Shown here: in pieces, positions 7,281 through 14,261 of the stretch | How the letters are laid out: each line of letters begins with the position of its first letter | Numbering within the stretch: the stretch's first letter is position 1 | Source: Geodermatophilus sp. DSM 45219 | GTDB taxonomy: Bacteria > Actinomycetota > Actinomycetes > Mycobacteriales > Geodermatophilaceae | Assembly (NCBI RefSeq): GCF_900104025.1 | Contig: NZ_FNIQ01000007.1 | Span: 124,001-188,000 of the forward strand | Direction: 5' to 3' | Length of the DNA stretch: 64,000 nucleotides | Program-made: the position numbers and the translations under genes | Notes under the pieces: model-generated | The model's input: only the letters and a program-made list of their open reading frames with translations | The model's database searches: none | Told to the model about the DNA's origin: nothing

Positions 7281-9566
7281 ATGACGACCCTGACCGACGA
7301 CGGGCAGAGCCCGCCCACGCCCGTCGGGGGAGACCCCGGGCGCCGGCTCGCCGAGGGCACGGAGCTGCTCGGGGAGTACCAGGACTCCGGGTACCGGACG
7401 CCCAAGTTCCTGGTGCGACGGGCCGACGGCCAGGTCATGCAGCTGCCACTGCTCCTGTACCGGGTGGCCTGCTCCCTGGACGGTCGCGACGCCGGGCGCA
7501 TGGCCACGGACCTGAGCGCCGAACTCGGCCAGGACCTGACCGCCGAGCAGGTGTCGTACCTGGTCGAGGAGCGGCTCCGACCGGCCGGCCTCATCGCCCC
7601 CGACCACACCGACACCGACGACCCCGGCACGGTCACGGCCCCGACCCGGTCCGATCCCCTGCTGGCACTCCGTTACCGGAAGACCGTGGTCCCGGCAGGG
7701 GTCACGTGGCGCATCGCCGGCGTCTTCCGGGTGTTCTTCAGGCGTCCCGCATGGGTGGCGGCGCTGGCCACCTTCCTGGCCCTGGACGCGCTCGTCCTCC
7801 TGCAGGGCGACTTCGTGGACCGTGTCACGGCGGGCGCGACGACGCTGGTCCACCGACCGGAGCTGACCCTCGTCCTCCTCACGCTCCTGGTCCTCTCGAT
7901 GGTCTTCCACGAGATCGGCCACGTCACGGCGTGCCGCTACGGCGGGGCTCGTCCTGGCGACATGGGGGTCGGCCTGTACCTCGTCTGGCCGGCCCTCTAC
8001 AGCACGGTGACCGACACCTACCGCCTGGGTCGGGTCGGACGGCTGCGCACGGACCTCGCGGGCGTCTACTTCAACGCCGTCTTCATGGCCGTCCTGACCG
8101 GCTTGTACCTCCGCACGGACGCGACCTGGCTGCTCCCGGGGATCCTGCTCATGCACGTCCAGGCCGCCCAGCAGTTCCTGCCGAGCATCCGGTTCGACGG
8201 CTACTACATGCTCGCCGACCTGGCCGGGGTGCCGGAACTGTTCAACTACGTGGGCCCAGTGCTGAGGAGCCTGGTCCCGGGCCGACCCGCACATCCACGG
8301 GTGCAGGAGCTGCGGCCCCGCCCACGGCGGCTGATCGCGGTCTGGGTCGCCGTGACCGTTCCGATGCTGCTGTTCTACCTGATCACCTTCCTCCTCGTCG
8401 TGCCGAGGGTCCTGCCGGTGGTGTGGGACGTGCTGCTCGAGTACCAGAGCCGGATGGAGGCGGCGATGCGGGCCGGCGACGTCACGACCGTCGCCCTGAG
8501 CGTGTTCCAGCTCCTCCTCATCCTCCTGCCATGGGCGGGCGCCGCCCTGGTGATCGCCATGCTCCTGGGGATCCTGCGTCGCTTCGGCGATGCGCGGGGT
8601 TGGGCGTGGGCCGCCCCAGGGCGGTGGAGCGCCGTCCGGCGGTACGCAGCGTTCGTGGGGGTCACCGGGCTCGCCGGTGCGCTCGTCGGGCGCGTGGCGC
8701 ACGCGGCCGGGTCGGCTCCGACGTCGACCCCTCACACCGGGGCGGGCGGCCGGGACGTCGACGTGCTGATCAGCAGCCCGGCGCTCGCGGTGCTGACCTG
8801 CACCGTGCTGGTCGTCAGCTTCCTGACATCGGCCGCACTGCTCCGGTGGCGGCTGTCGGCGGTCGTCGTGCCGCTGGCCGTGGTCGCGGCGATGGGACCC
8901 GCCGTGTCGATCCTGGCCACTCCGTCCCCTGCCGTGGTGGGTGTGGCGTGGACGGCGCTGGGGACGACGATCCTGGTGACGGCGAACCGGCTCGGTGTCA
9001 GCGCTGGTCGACGAGGACCACGGTCGGTGCCGTGGCACCGTGTCCTGATCGGAGCGGGGGTGGTGGCCATCGCCGCCGGTGTGGCGACGACGCCGCTGCT
9101 GGCGCTGCCGCTGGCAGTGGGTGCTGCGCTCCTGGCCATCAGGACGGGGTGGCACAGCCACGGGCCGATGCGCGAGTGGGTTCTGTCGATGGTCGGCCTG
9201 CTCGGGGTCACCGCGCTGGCCGCCCTGGCCACGCCTGCCCTGCTCCGGACGATCCCGAGCGCGCTGTCCCCCGCGGGGCATCAGGTCATCCTGCTGATCG
9301 CGGGGCTGACGGTGATAGGCGCGTCGATGATCCGCGAGCTCCGGTGGCCGGCCGCCGCCCTCGCTCTCGTCGTCCTGATCGCCGTCGTTCCCGCGCTCGG
9401 CGTCGCCGCCGCCGCTCCCCTCGTGCTCTGCTCGACCGCCGTGCTCGGTGCGCTCCTCGTCCAGGCGCTGACGTGTCACCCGGTGGAGGAGCGGCCGCAT
9501 CCGCTGCTCAGGGCACTGCTCGTCGTCCCGACCCTCGTCTTCGTGATCGTCGGGGCCCTCCTCTGA
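7281..9566 (+). CDS. Membrane protein with PqqD/RRE-like domain fused to M50-type zinc metalloprotease
   Basis: 761 residues from the ATG at 7281, chosen for the GAGGTGA six bases upstream. Residues about 28-106 resemble a PqqD-like winged-helix or RiPP recognition element, the fold that binds precursor leaders. Then comes a membrane-embedded M50-type protease core: HEIGH at 210-214 (metal ligands H210 and H214, catalytic E211) and RFDGYYMLAD at 304-313 supplying the likely third ligand D306. The C-terminal 400 residues are further transmembrane helices. The arrangement recalls YydH, the M50 peptidase of Bacillus epipeptide clusters. With three leader peptides beside it, leader binding and cleavage at the membrane is the inferred role. 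Substrate not shown. Confidence 0.85.
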   Translation: MTTLTDDGQSPPTPVGGDPGRRLAEGTELLGEYQDSGYRTPKFLVRRADGQVMQLPLLLYRVACSLDGRDAGRMATDLSAELGQDLTAEQVSYLVEERLRPAGLIAPDHTDTDDPGTVTAPTRSDPLLALRYRKTVVPAGVTWRIAGVFRVFFRRPAWVAALATFLALDALVLLQGDFVDRVTAGATTLVHRPELTLVLLTLLVLSMVFHEIGHVTACRYGGARPGDMGVGLYLVWPALYSTVTDTYRLGRVGRLRTDLAGVYFNAVFMAVLTGLYLRTDATWLLPGILLMHVQAAQQFLPSIRFDGYYMLADLAGVPELFNYVGPVLRSLVPGRPAHPRVQELRPRPRRLIAVWVAVTVPMLLFYLITFLLVVPRVLPVVWDVLLEYQSRMEAAMRAGDVTTVALSVFQLLLILLPWAGAALVIAMLLGILRRFGDARGWAWAAPGRWSAVRRYAAFVGVTGLAGALVGRVAHAAGSAPTSTPHTGAGGRDVDVLISSPALAVLTCTVLVVSFLTSAALLRWRLSAVVVPLAVVAAMGPAVSILATPSPAVVGVAWTALGTTILVTANRLGVSAGRRGPRSVPWHRVLIGAGVVAIAAGVATTPLLALPLAVGAALLAIRTGWHSHGPMREWVLSMVGLLGVTALAALATPALLRTIPSALSPAGHQVILLIAGLTVIGASMIRELRWPAAALALVVLIAVVPALGVAAAAPLVLCSTAVLGALLVQALTCHPVEERPHPLLRALLVVPTLVFVIVGALL

Positions 9567-10160
9567 TCGCGCCGATGCGGTAGGCGTGTCCCGGCTGCGG
9601 GGGCCTCGGGCGACTGCTGCACGCAGCGTGGGCGGGTCCCGGGTCGGCCCCGCGGCCCGCCGACGTGGGAACCGGAAGGGCCGGACCGTCCCCAGCCAGG
9701 TCCGCGAGCACGTCGATCGGCACCACCACTCCACCCTGACCGGTTCCACCTCGCCGTCAGCCGCGCCGTCAGGGGCGTCCGGCGGGAGTCGCTGCTCGAC
9801 GCCGGCCGTTGGTGCCCGGCCGGGGCGGCCGTGCGCCGACGGCGGTCACGACCACGGTGAGCACCGCCGCGGCGTCACGGCACGTCTCCGGGTCGGCCAT
9901 CACGGGAGGCGTCGAGCGTGGCCTCCCCGACCGCACGCCTCCGGGCGGCGCAACGGCTACGACGATCGAACCCACCCACCAGGCTCGATCCGACCGCGCG
10001 CCCCGGGGGATCCCATGAGCTGTTCCCGGTCCGCGTCGAAGTGGACCGGAAATGGCACTCACCACGAGTGACTATCGGTGCTGCGAGGAGCACACTATTA
10101 CCGAGCGGAGGTCATTTCTGATGACACCGTCGACGTTCCGACACAATCTTGGAGGTAGTC
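9567..10160. other. 594-bp intergenic stretch after the RRE-protease
   Basis: No gene is supported on either strand; the open frames here are Arg/Pro/His-rich and look like composition shadows. The last 80 bases, upstream of the lipoprotein, are less GC-rich by eye (for example CACACTATTACC near 10091-10102) and probably hold that gene's promoter. None of the cassette boxes (TACGT palindrome, CAGGAT) occurs here. Confidence 0.5.
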
Positions 10161-10685
10161 TTGCGATTCTCGATCTCCGGTGATTCCCTCGGGGGCACCA
10201 CGCGGGCCACCAAGCTCTGTGCGGATGCCCTCGTCCCGGCGCTGGTGCTCATGGCCTGCTCGACCTCTGCCGATCCGAGCAGTGTGGGAAGCGCTGGCGT
10301 CACAGCCGGCGCCGTGAGCGCGAACGGCTCCCCCGGTGCGGACGGCTCCCCCGGTGCGGACGGCTCCCCCGGTGCGGACGGCTCCCCCGGTGCGGACGGC
10401 TCCCCCGGTGCGGACGGCTCCCCCGGTGCCGATGCCGGTGCCATGAGCACCGCCTCCTGCTCGGAGGGCTCATGCGCGGTGACGCTCGCGGGCACCGGCT
10501 CACGCGTTCAGGTCCTCGGTACGACGATCTCGTTCCAGGACATCCGCGACGGCCAGGCGGTCCTGCGCGTCGATGACCAGGACATCACCTGCACCGAGGG
10601 GCAGCGCGCATCAGCCGGTCCCGTGACGCTGACGTGCACGGACGTCACGAGCGACACCGTCACCATGACCGTCTCGCCCGCCTGA
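10161..10685 (+). CDS. Putative lipoprotein with collagen-like repeat and four-cysteine C-terminal domain
   Basis: 174 residues from a TTG start at 10161, chosen because GGAGG lies five bases upstream. A lipobox-like LMAC (30-33) suggests lipid anchoring, though the signal region carries an Asp and Met at -2, so export is uncertain. Residues about 56-91 are six copies of GSPGAD, a Gly-X-Y collagen-like spacer. The C-terminal domain (about 99-174) has pairs SCSEGSC and TC...LTC, four cysteines suited to two disulfides. The same domain ends the lipoprotein at 12789-13253, so they are paralogues with different linkers. A surface protein whose stalk holds the domain off the membrane is a reasonable guess. 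Confidence 0.7.
   Translation: MRFSISGDSLGGTTRATKLCADALVPALVLMACSTSADPSSVGSAGVTAGAVSANGSPGADGSPGADGSPGADGSPGADGSPGADGSPGADAGAMSTASCSEGSCAVTLAGTGSRVQVLGTTISFQDIRDGQAVLRVDDQDITCTEGQRASAGPVTLTCTDVTSDTVTMTVSPA
10326..10433 (+). repeat. Six tandem 18-bp repeats encoding GSPGAD
   Basis: Five identical 18-bp units (GGCTCCCCCGGTGCGGAC) and a sixth with two changes (GCC GAT ending). They are in frame and encode a collagen-like Gly-X-Y tract. Near-perfect identity at the DNA level implies recent expansion and a length that may vary between strains. Confidence 0.95.
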
Positions 10686-10996
10686 GGTCAGCGCCCTGAG
10701 CGGAGGCGAGTCGGTCGACGGCGAAGGTCATCCGCTCGGCGCCGATCACCTGGGGAGGCGGAGGCCGTCGACACCGGCGACGGCACGCGCCCACGAGGGA
10801 CACCGAGGTGGGGCGGCAGTCCCGACGGACCTCGGTCGCAGGCCGTGGCAGACGGACCGGCCTCCCACCTCCACCGGGCCCGTGCTCGGGCGGCGCCTGC
10901 CCTCCCGGCTCCGGCCTCATGGGCAGGCCTTCCGGTGAGCAGCAGTTCATCCTGTGCGGATCCGCGGGGACCGTTGACGTGCGTGTCCCCGTTCGC
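10686..10996. other. Intergenic stretch between the lipoprotein and cassette 3
   Basis: No gene or defensible regulatory motif is seen here. It ends where the cassette 3 control region begins. Confidence 0.5.
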
Positions 10997-11120
10997 GACT
11001 ACGTAGTCCGCTCCCACATATCCGTGTACGTGCACTGTCATCTCGGTGGCGCTCGACGTTGCCTGGAGGTCGGACTCTCGTCAGGATCGAATCCGCCGAC
11101 ATCGACACGGTGATCGGCGG
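10997..11120 (+). promoter_or_regulatory. Cassette 3 control region: perfect palindrome, promoter, leader hairpin
   Basis: Box 1 is a perfect 12-bp palindrome, GACTACGTAGTC (10997-11008). Box 2 is GTGTACGTGCAC (11024-11035), six bases further away than in cassettes 1 and 2. The promoter-like pair is TTGCCT (11059-11064), 17 bases, CAGGAT (11082-11087). The leader hairpin CCGCCGA/TCGGCGG (11093-11099 with 11114-11120) matches that of cassette 1 in position, with changes that preserve pairing. Predicted leader about 130 bases. Confidence 0.62.
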
Positions 11121-11222
11121 CCAGCCGGGCCGGGAATGGACACAGCGCGCCTGCGCGCTTCCTTCACAAGGGCATTCCGGCTCTTCTGGCACGATTTCGT
11201 CGAGGACGTTCCAGGAGGAATC

Positions 11223-11459
11223 ATGTTCGAGGACCAGACCGTCGACCTGCTGCCCGCACGGACCACCCTGCAGGCCGGAAACGGCGGTGCCGGCGGTGCG
11301 GGCGGTCGCGGCGGAGACGCCGTCGCCATCTCGGCCGCGGCCATCTTCGTCCAGGGCAACGTGGACGACAGCGACCTGTCGGCGACGTCGGGTGTTGCCA
11401 CGGCGACCGGCGGCGACGGCGGCGCCGGTGGCGCCGGTGGCGTCGGTGGCGACGACTGA
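11223..11459 (+). CDS. Glycine-rich peptide precursor, copy 3
   Basis: A 78-residue paralogue whose first 19 residues are identical to copy 1. The core opens with N20 then GGAGGAGGRGG, has the centre AVAISAAAIFVQGNVDDSDL, and ends VATATGGDGGAGG. The ATG follows an AGGAGGA site at 11213-11219. It has its own promoter and terminator, like the other copies, but stands about 3.8 kb away, on the far side of the protease and lipoprotein genes and directly upstream of the glutaminyl cyclase gene. The invariant Gln17 just after the leader LLPARTTL is the reason that neighbour is interesting. Confidence 0.85.
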   Translation: MFEDQTVDLLPARTTLQAGNGGAGGAGGRGGDAVAISAAAIFVQGNVDDSDLSATSGVATATGGDGGAGGAGGVGGDD

Positions 11460-11530
11460 TCGCTGACCCCTGCTGGCGGCACCGCACCGATGACACTGTG
11501 CCGATGACGGCGTGCCGCTGAACCGGTGAC

Positions 11531-11565
11531 GAGGAGGGGCGACCGGGCACCGGTCGCCCCTCCTC
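11531..11565 (+). terminator. Terminator of cassette 3
   Basis: A perfect 16-bp stem (11531-11546 with 11550-11565) and loop GCA, identical in sequence to the cassette 1 terminator and placed 71 bases after the stop codon. The 173 bases from here to the cyclase gene show no other feature. Confidence 0.9.
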
Positions 11566-11738
11566 CCCCTGTCTCCACGGGTCCTGGACCGCTCGGCACT
11601 GCCCACCAGGGCGCTCGAGAAGGTCAGCGGGGTCCGTGCCCCACCAGGGGCTGACGGGAGGGGCTCGGTCGACATGGTCGGCGCCGGGCCGTCGGCGAGT
11701 GACCCCCGCACCACGCCTGAAGGGACCGAGATCGCTCC

Positions 11739-12578
11739 ATGAACCGCGTCATCCACCGGCGAACCCTCGGCGCCGTCCTCACCGTCGCGGTGTTGAGCGG
11801 CTGCTCTTCAGGGGACGGTGCCGAGGTCCCGGCTGAGGGTGGTCTGGCCGTTCAGGACGCCATCACAGACGACTCGACGCAGTCGATCCAGGTCCTGCGG
11901 CCCGAGGTCCTGGCCGAGGTGCCGCACGACCCGTCGGCCTTCACCCAGGGACTGGAGCTGCACGAGGGCACCCTCTACGAGGGCACCGGCCTCGAGGGGG
12001 AGTCCCAGCTGCGCGTGCTGGACCCGGCAACGGGTGAGGTCCTGCGCGCCGAGCCGCTGCCCGGACAGCTGTTCGGGGAGGGCATCGCCGTGGCGGCGGA
12101 CCGCATCTGGCAGCTCACCTGGCAGGACGGCGTGGTGCTCGAGTGGGACCGCGCCACTCTCACACTGCGCCAGCAGCTGCCGCTCGACGGAGAGGGTTGG
12201 GGGCTGTGCCACGACGGCACCCGCCTGGTGCGCAGCGACGGGACCGACCGCCTCCGCTTCCACGATCCGGTCACCTTCGCCGAGACCGGCTCGGTCACGG
12301 TGACGATCGACGGCGAGCCGGTGACCCAGCTCAACGAGCTGGAGTGCGTCGACGGACAGGTCTGGGCGAACGTGTGGCCGTCCGACGTCCTCGTCCGCAT
12401 CGACCCGGCGAGCGGAGGGGTCACCGCCGCCGTGGACGCGGCCGGGCTGCTCGACCCGGAGCAGCGCGCGAACGCCGACGCGGTGCTCAACGGCATCGCG
12501 GCGCTGGGCAACGACGAGTACCTGCTCTCCGGCAAGCTGTGGCCCGTCTCGTTCCGCGTCCGGTTCGTGGAGGAGTAG
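11739..12578 (+). CDS. Lipoprotein glutaminyl-peptide cyclotransferase (plant/bacterial type)
   Basis: Glutaminyl cyclase: converts an N-terminal Gln of a peptide to pyroglutamate, which blocks aminopeptidases. The 279-residue product has a lipobox LSGC (19-22), so it should act outside the membrane, and then the five-bladed propeller signatures of the papaya-type family in order: FTQGL, YEGTGLEG, FGEGI, QLTW, EGWGL, SDGTDRL, LNELE, WANVWPSD, VLNGIA, SGKLWP. All look complete. It follows cassette 3 and precedes a lipoprotein paralogue. Its presence beside three peptides with an invariant Gln at the leader border suggests that it caps them; this is inference. The family call itself is firm. 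Confidence 0.9.
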   Translation: MNRVIHRRTLGAVLTVAVLSGCSSGDGAEVPAEGGLAVQDAITDDSTQSIQVLRPEVLAEVPHDPSAFTQGLELHEGTLYEGTGLEGESQLRVLDPATGEVLRAEPLPGQLFGEGIAVAADRIWQLTWQDGVVLEWDRATLTLRQQLPLDGEGWGLCHDGTRLVRSDGTDRLRFHDPVTFAETGSVTVTIDGEPVTQLNELECVDGQVWANVWPSDVLVRIDPASGGVTAAVDAAGLLDPEQRANADAVLNGIAALGNDEYLLSGKLWPVSFRVRFVEE

Positions 12579-12788
12579 TCGATGACCGGTCGGGAGCACC
12601 TTCGACCCGCCGGCACCGCCGCGGTCGGTGACCGGCAGGCCCGGGAGAGCCGGTGGTCGACAGCGCGGACTCCCGGACCGGCTCCTGCTCCGTCCCCGCG
12701 GCCCCGCACCGTGGTGGGATCGGACGTCGAGGCCCGGCGCCGGCGCGCTCGGTGCGATGGCCACCCCTCGTCCGTCCGGAGGTGCCCC

Positions 12789-13253
12789 GTGAGACGTCCG
12801 TTCCGCGTGCTGTCCTCGGTCTCGAGGAGGCGCACCGTCCCCGTGCACGTGCACGTGCACGCCCTCGCACCGACGCTCCTGCTGGCGTTGCTCGCGGCGT
12901 GCACTCGGGCGTCTCCCGGGAGCGGCGCTGGGGCCGCCGGCAGGGCCGGTGTCTCGGCCAGCGCGGCCAGCGCGTCCGCGGCGGGCGGTTCCGGGTCGGG
13001 GTCCGGCTCCGTGAGCCTCGTGTCCTGTTCCGGGGACTCCTGCACGGTGACGCTCGGCGGCAGCGGCTCACGGGCGCGCGTCCTCGGGACGGACTTCCGC
13101 CTCGCGGCGATCGACGGGGACCGGGCGACCCTCCGCGTCGATGGCCGGGACGTCACCTGCCCCTCAGGGCAGAGTGTCTCGGTCGGCGCGCTGCGCCTCG
13201 CCTGCACGGCCACCACCGACCACGCGGTGACGTTCACCGTCGCCCGAGCCTGA
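12789..13253 (+). CDS. Lipoprotein, paralogue of the collagen-like lipoprotein
   Basis: 154 residues from a GTG at 12789 with GGAGG six bases upstream. The signal peptide is unusual: after Arg-rich residues it carries VHVHVH, encoded by three GTGCAC repeats (12843-12860), then a hydrophobic run and lipobox LAAC (35-38). A Gly/Ser/Ala-rich linker replaces the collagen-like repeat of its paralogue. The C-terminal domain keeps the same frame of four cysteines (SCSGDSC, then TC and LAC) and the shared core TVTLGGSGSRARVLGT. It closes the accessory island; nusB is convergent 16 bp away. Function unknown; a cell-surface role is likely. Confidence 0.8.
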   Translation: MRRPFRVLSSVSRRRTVPVHVHVHALAPTLLLALLAACTRASPGSGAGAAGRAGVSASAASASAAGGSGSGSGSVSLVSCSGDSCTVTLGGSGSRARVLGTDFRLAAIDGDRATLRVDGRDVTCPSGQSVSVGALRLACTATTDHAVTFTVARA

Positions 13254-13269
13254 ACTCGTCGTCCGACGG

Positions 13270-13677
13270 TCAGCCGGTGGGGACCTCGGCGTCGAGGATG
13301 GCCCCGAGGACGCCGTTGACGTAGGCCGGGGAGTCGTCGGTGGACAGCGACCGGGCGAGCCCGACGGCCTCGTCGATGACGACCGGGTCGGGCACGTCGT
13401 CGACCCACAGCAGCTCGAAGACCGCCATCCGCAGGATGGCCCGGTCGACGTCGGGCAGCCGGTCGATCGACCAGCCGTGCGCGTGCCGGTCGATCAGCTC
13501 GTCGATGCGGGCGGCGTGCCCGGCCACCCCCTCGACCAGCCGGACGGCGTGGTCGGGGATGGGCGGCGAGGCGAGCGCCACCCGCTCGCGGAGCAGCTCC
13601 AGCGGGTCGCTGCCGCGGACGTCGGCCTCGTAGAGGACGTCGACGGCGCGCTTGCGCGCCTTGGTGCGGGCAGCCAT
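13270..13677 (-). CDS. nusB: Transcription antitermination factor NusB
   Basis: RNA-binding factor that with NusE/S10 binds boxA for rRNA antitermination. The product from the ATG at 13677 is 135 residues and all helical, starting MAARTKARKRAVDVLYEAD, the usual beginning of actinobacterial NusB. The C-terminal signature VVIDEAVGLARSLSTDDSPA is complete. An in-frame GTG four codons upstream is possible, but the GGGGAAGGG before the ATG serves as a ribosome binding site. It follows efp on the same strand with 23 bp between, the standard actinobacterial order. Confidence 0.96.
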   Translation of the reverse strand: MAARTKARKRAVDVLYEADVRGSDPLELLRERVALASPPIPDHAVRLVEGVAGHAARIDELIDRHAHGWSIDRLPDVDRAILRMAVFELLWVDDVPDPVVIDEAVGLARSLSTDDSPAYVNGVLGAILDAEVPTG

Positions 13678-13700
13678 GCCCTTCCCCACCCGCCCCGTCG

Positions 13701-14261
13701 TCAGTTGGCGCGGCCGAGGTACCGGCCGTCGCGGGTGTCGACCTTGAGCCGGTCACCGGTGTTCACGAACAGCGGCACCTGGATCTGCGCGCCGGTCTCC
13801 AGCGTCGCGGGCTTGGTGCCGCCGGTGGAGCGGTCGCCCTGCAGGCCCGGGTCGGTGTGCTGCACGACCAGCTCGAGGGTGACCGGGAGCTCGACGTAGA
13901 GCGGGCTGCCCTCGTGGACGGCGACGACCACCTCGGTGTTCTCCAGCAGGTAGTCCGCGCCGCCGCCGACGGTCTCGGCGGGCACGTGGATCTGGTCGAA
14001 CGTGTCGCCGTCCATGAAGACGAAGTCGGTGCCGTCCTTGTACAGGTACGTCATGGACCGCTTGTCGACGGTGGCGGTGTCCACCTTGGTGCCGGCGTTG
14101 AAGGTCCGGTCGACGACCTTGCCCGAGAGCACGTTCTTCAGCGTGGTGCGGACGAACGCGCCGCCCTTGCCCGGCTTGACGTGCTGGAACTCGGTGACGG
14201 CCCAGAGCTGGCCGTCGAGGTTGAGGACCATGCCGTTCTTGAGGTCGTTGGTGGTAGCCAT
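13701..14261 (-). CDS. efp: Elongation factor P
   Basis: Relieves ribosome stalling at proline stretches. The 186-residue product is of standard length with the three beta-barrel domains. The tip loop reads KPGKGG with the functional Lys at position 32. Studied actinobacterial EF-Ps use an unmodified lysine in a PGKGP loop; here Gly stands where the second Pro would be. The start codon follows the pepQ stop with no gap (TAGATG), so the two are coupled. Confidence 0.97.
   Translation of the reverse strand: MATTNDLKNGMVLNLDGQLWAVTEFQHVKPGKGGAFVRTTLKNVLSGKVVDRTFNAGTKVDTATVDKRSMTYLYKDGTDFVFMDGDTFDQIHVPAETVGGGADYLLENTEVVVAVHEGSPLYVELPVTLELVVQHTDPGLQGDRSTGGTKPATLETGAQIQVPLFVNTGDRLKVDTRDGRYLGRAN

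Noticed and set aside
9586..10071. Open frame of about 160 codons in the gap after the RRE-protease
   Set aside because: No ribosome binding site, composition-driven residues, and competing open frames on both strands.
10326..10433. Regular 18-bp repeats that could suggest a CRISPR array
   Set aside because: They are contiguous without spacers, in frame, and encode a collagen-like tract.
6144..12578. Lanthipeptide, lasso peptide or radical-SAM RiPP cluster
   Set aside because: Peptides have no Cys and none of the modifying enzymes (LanM/LanB, lasso cyclase, radical SAM, YcaO) is encoded nearby.
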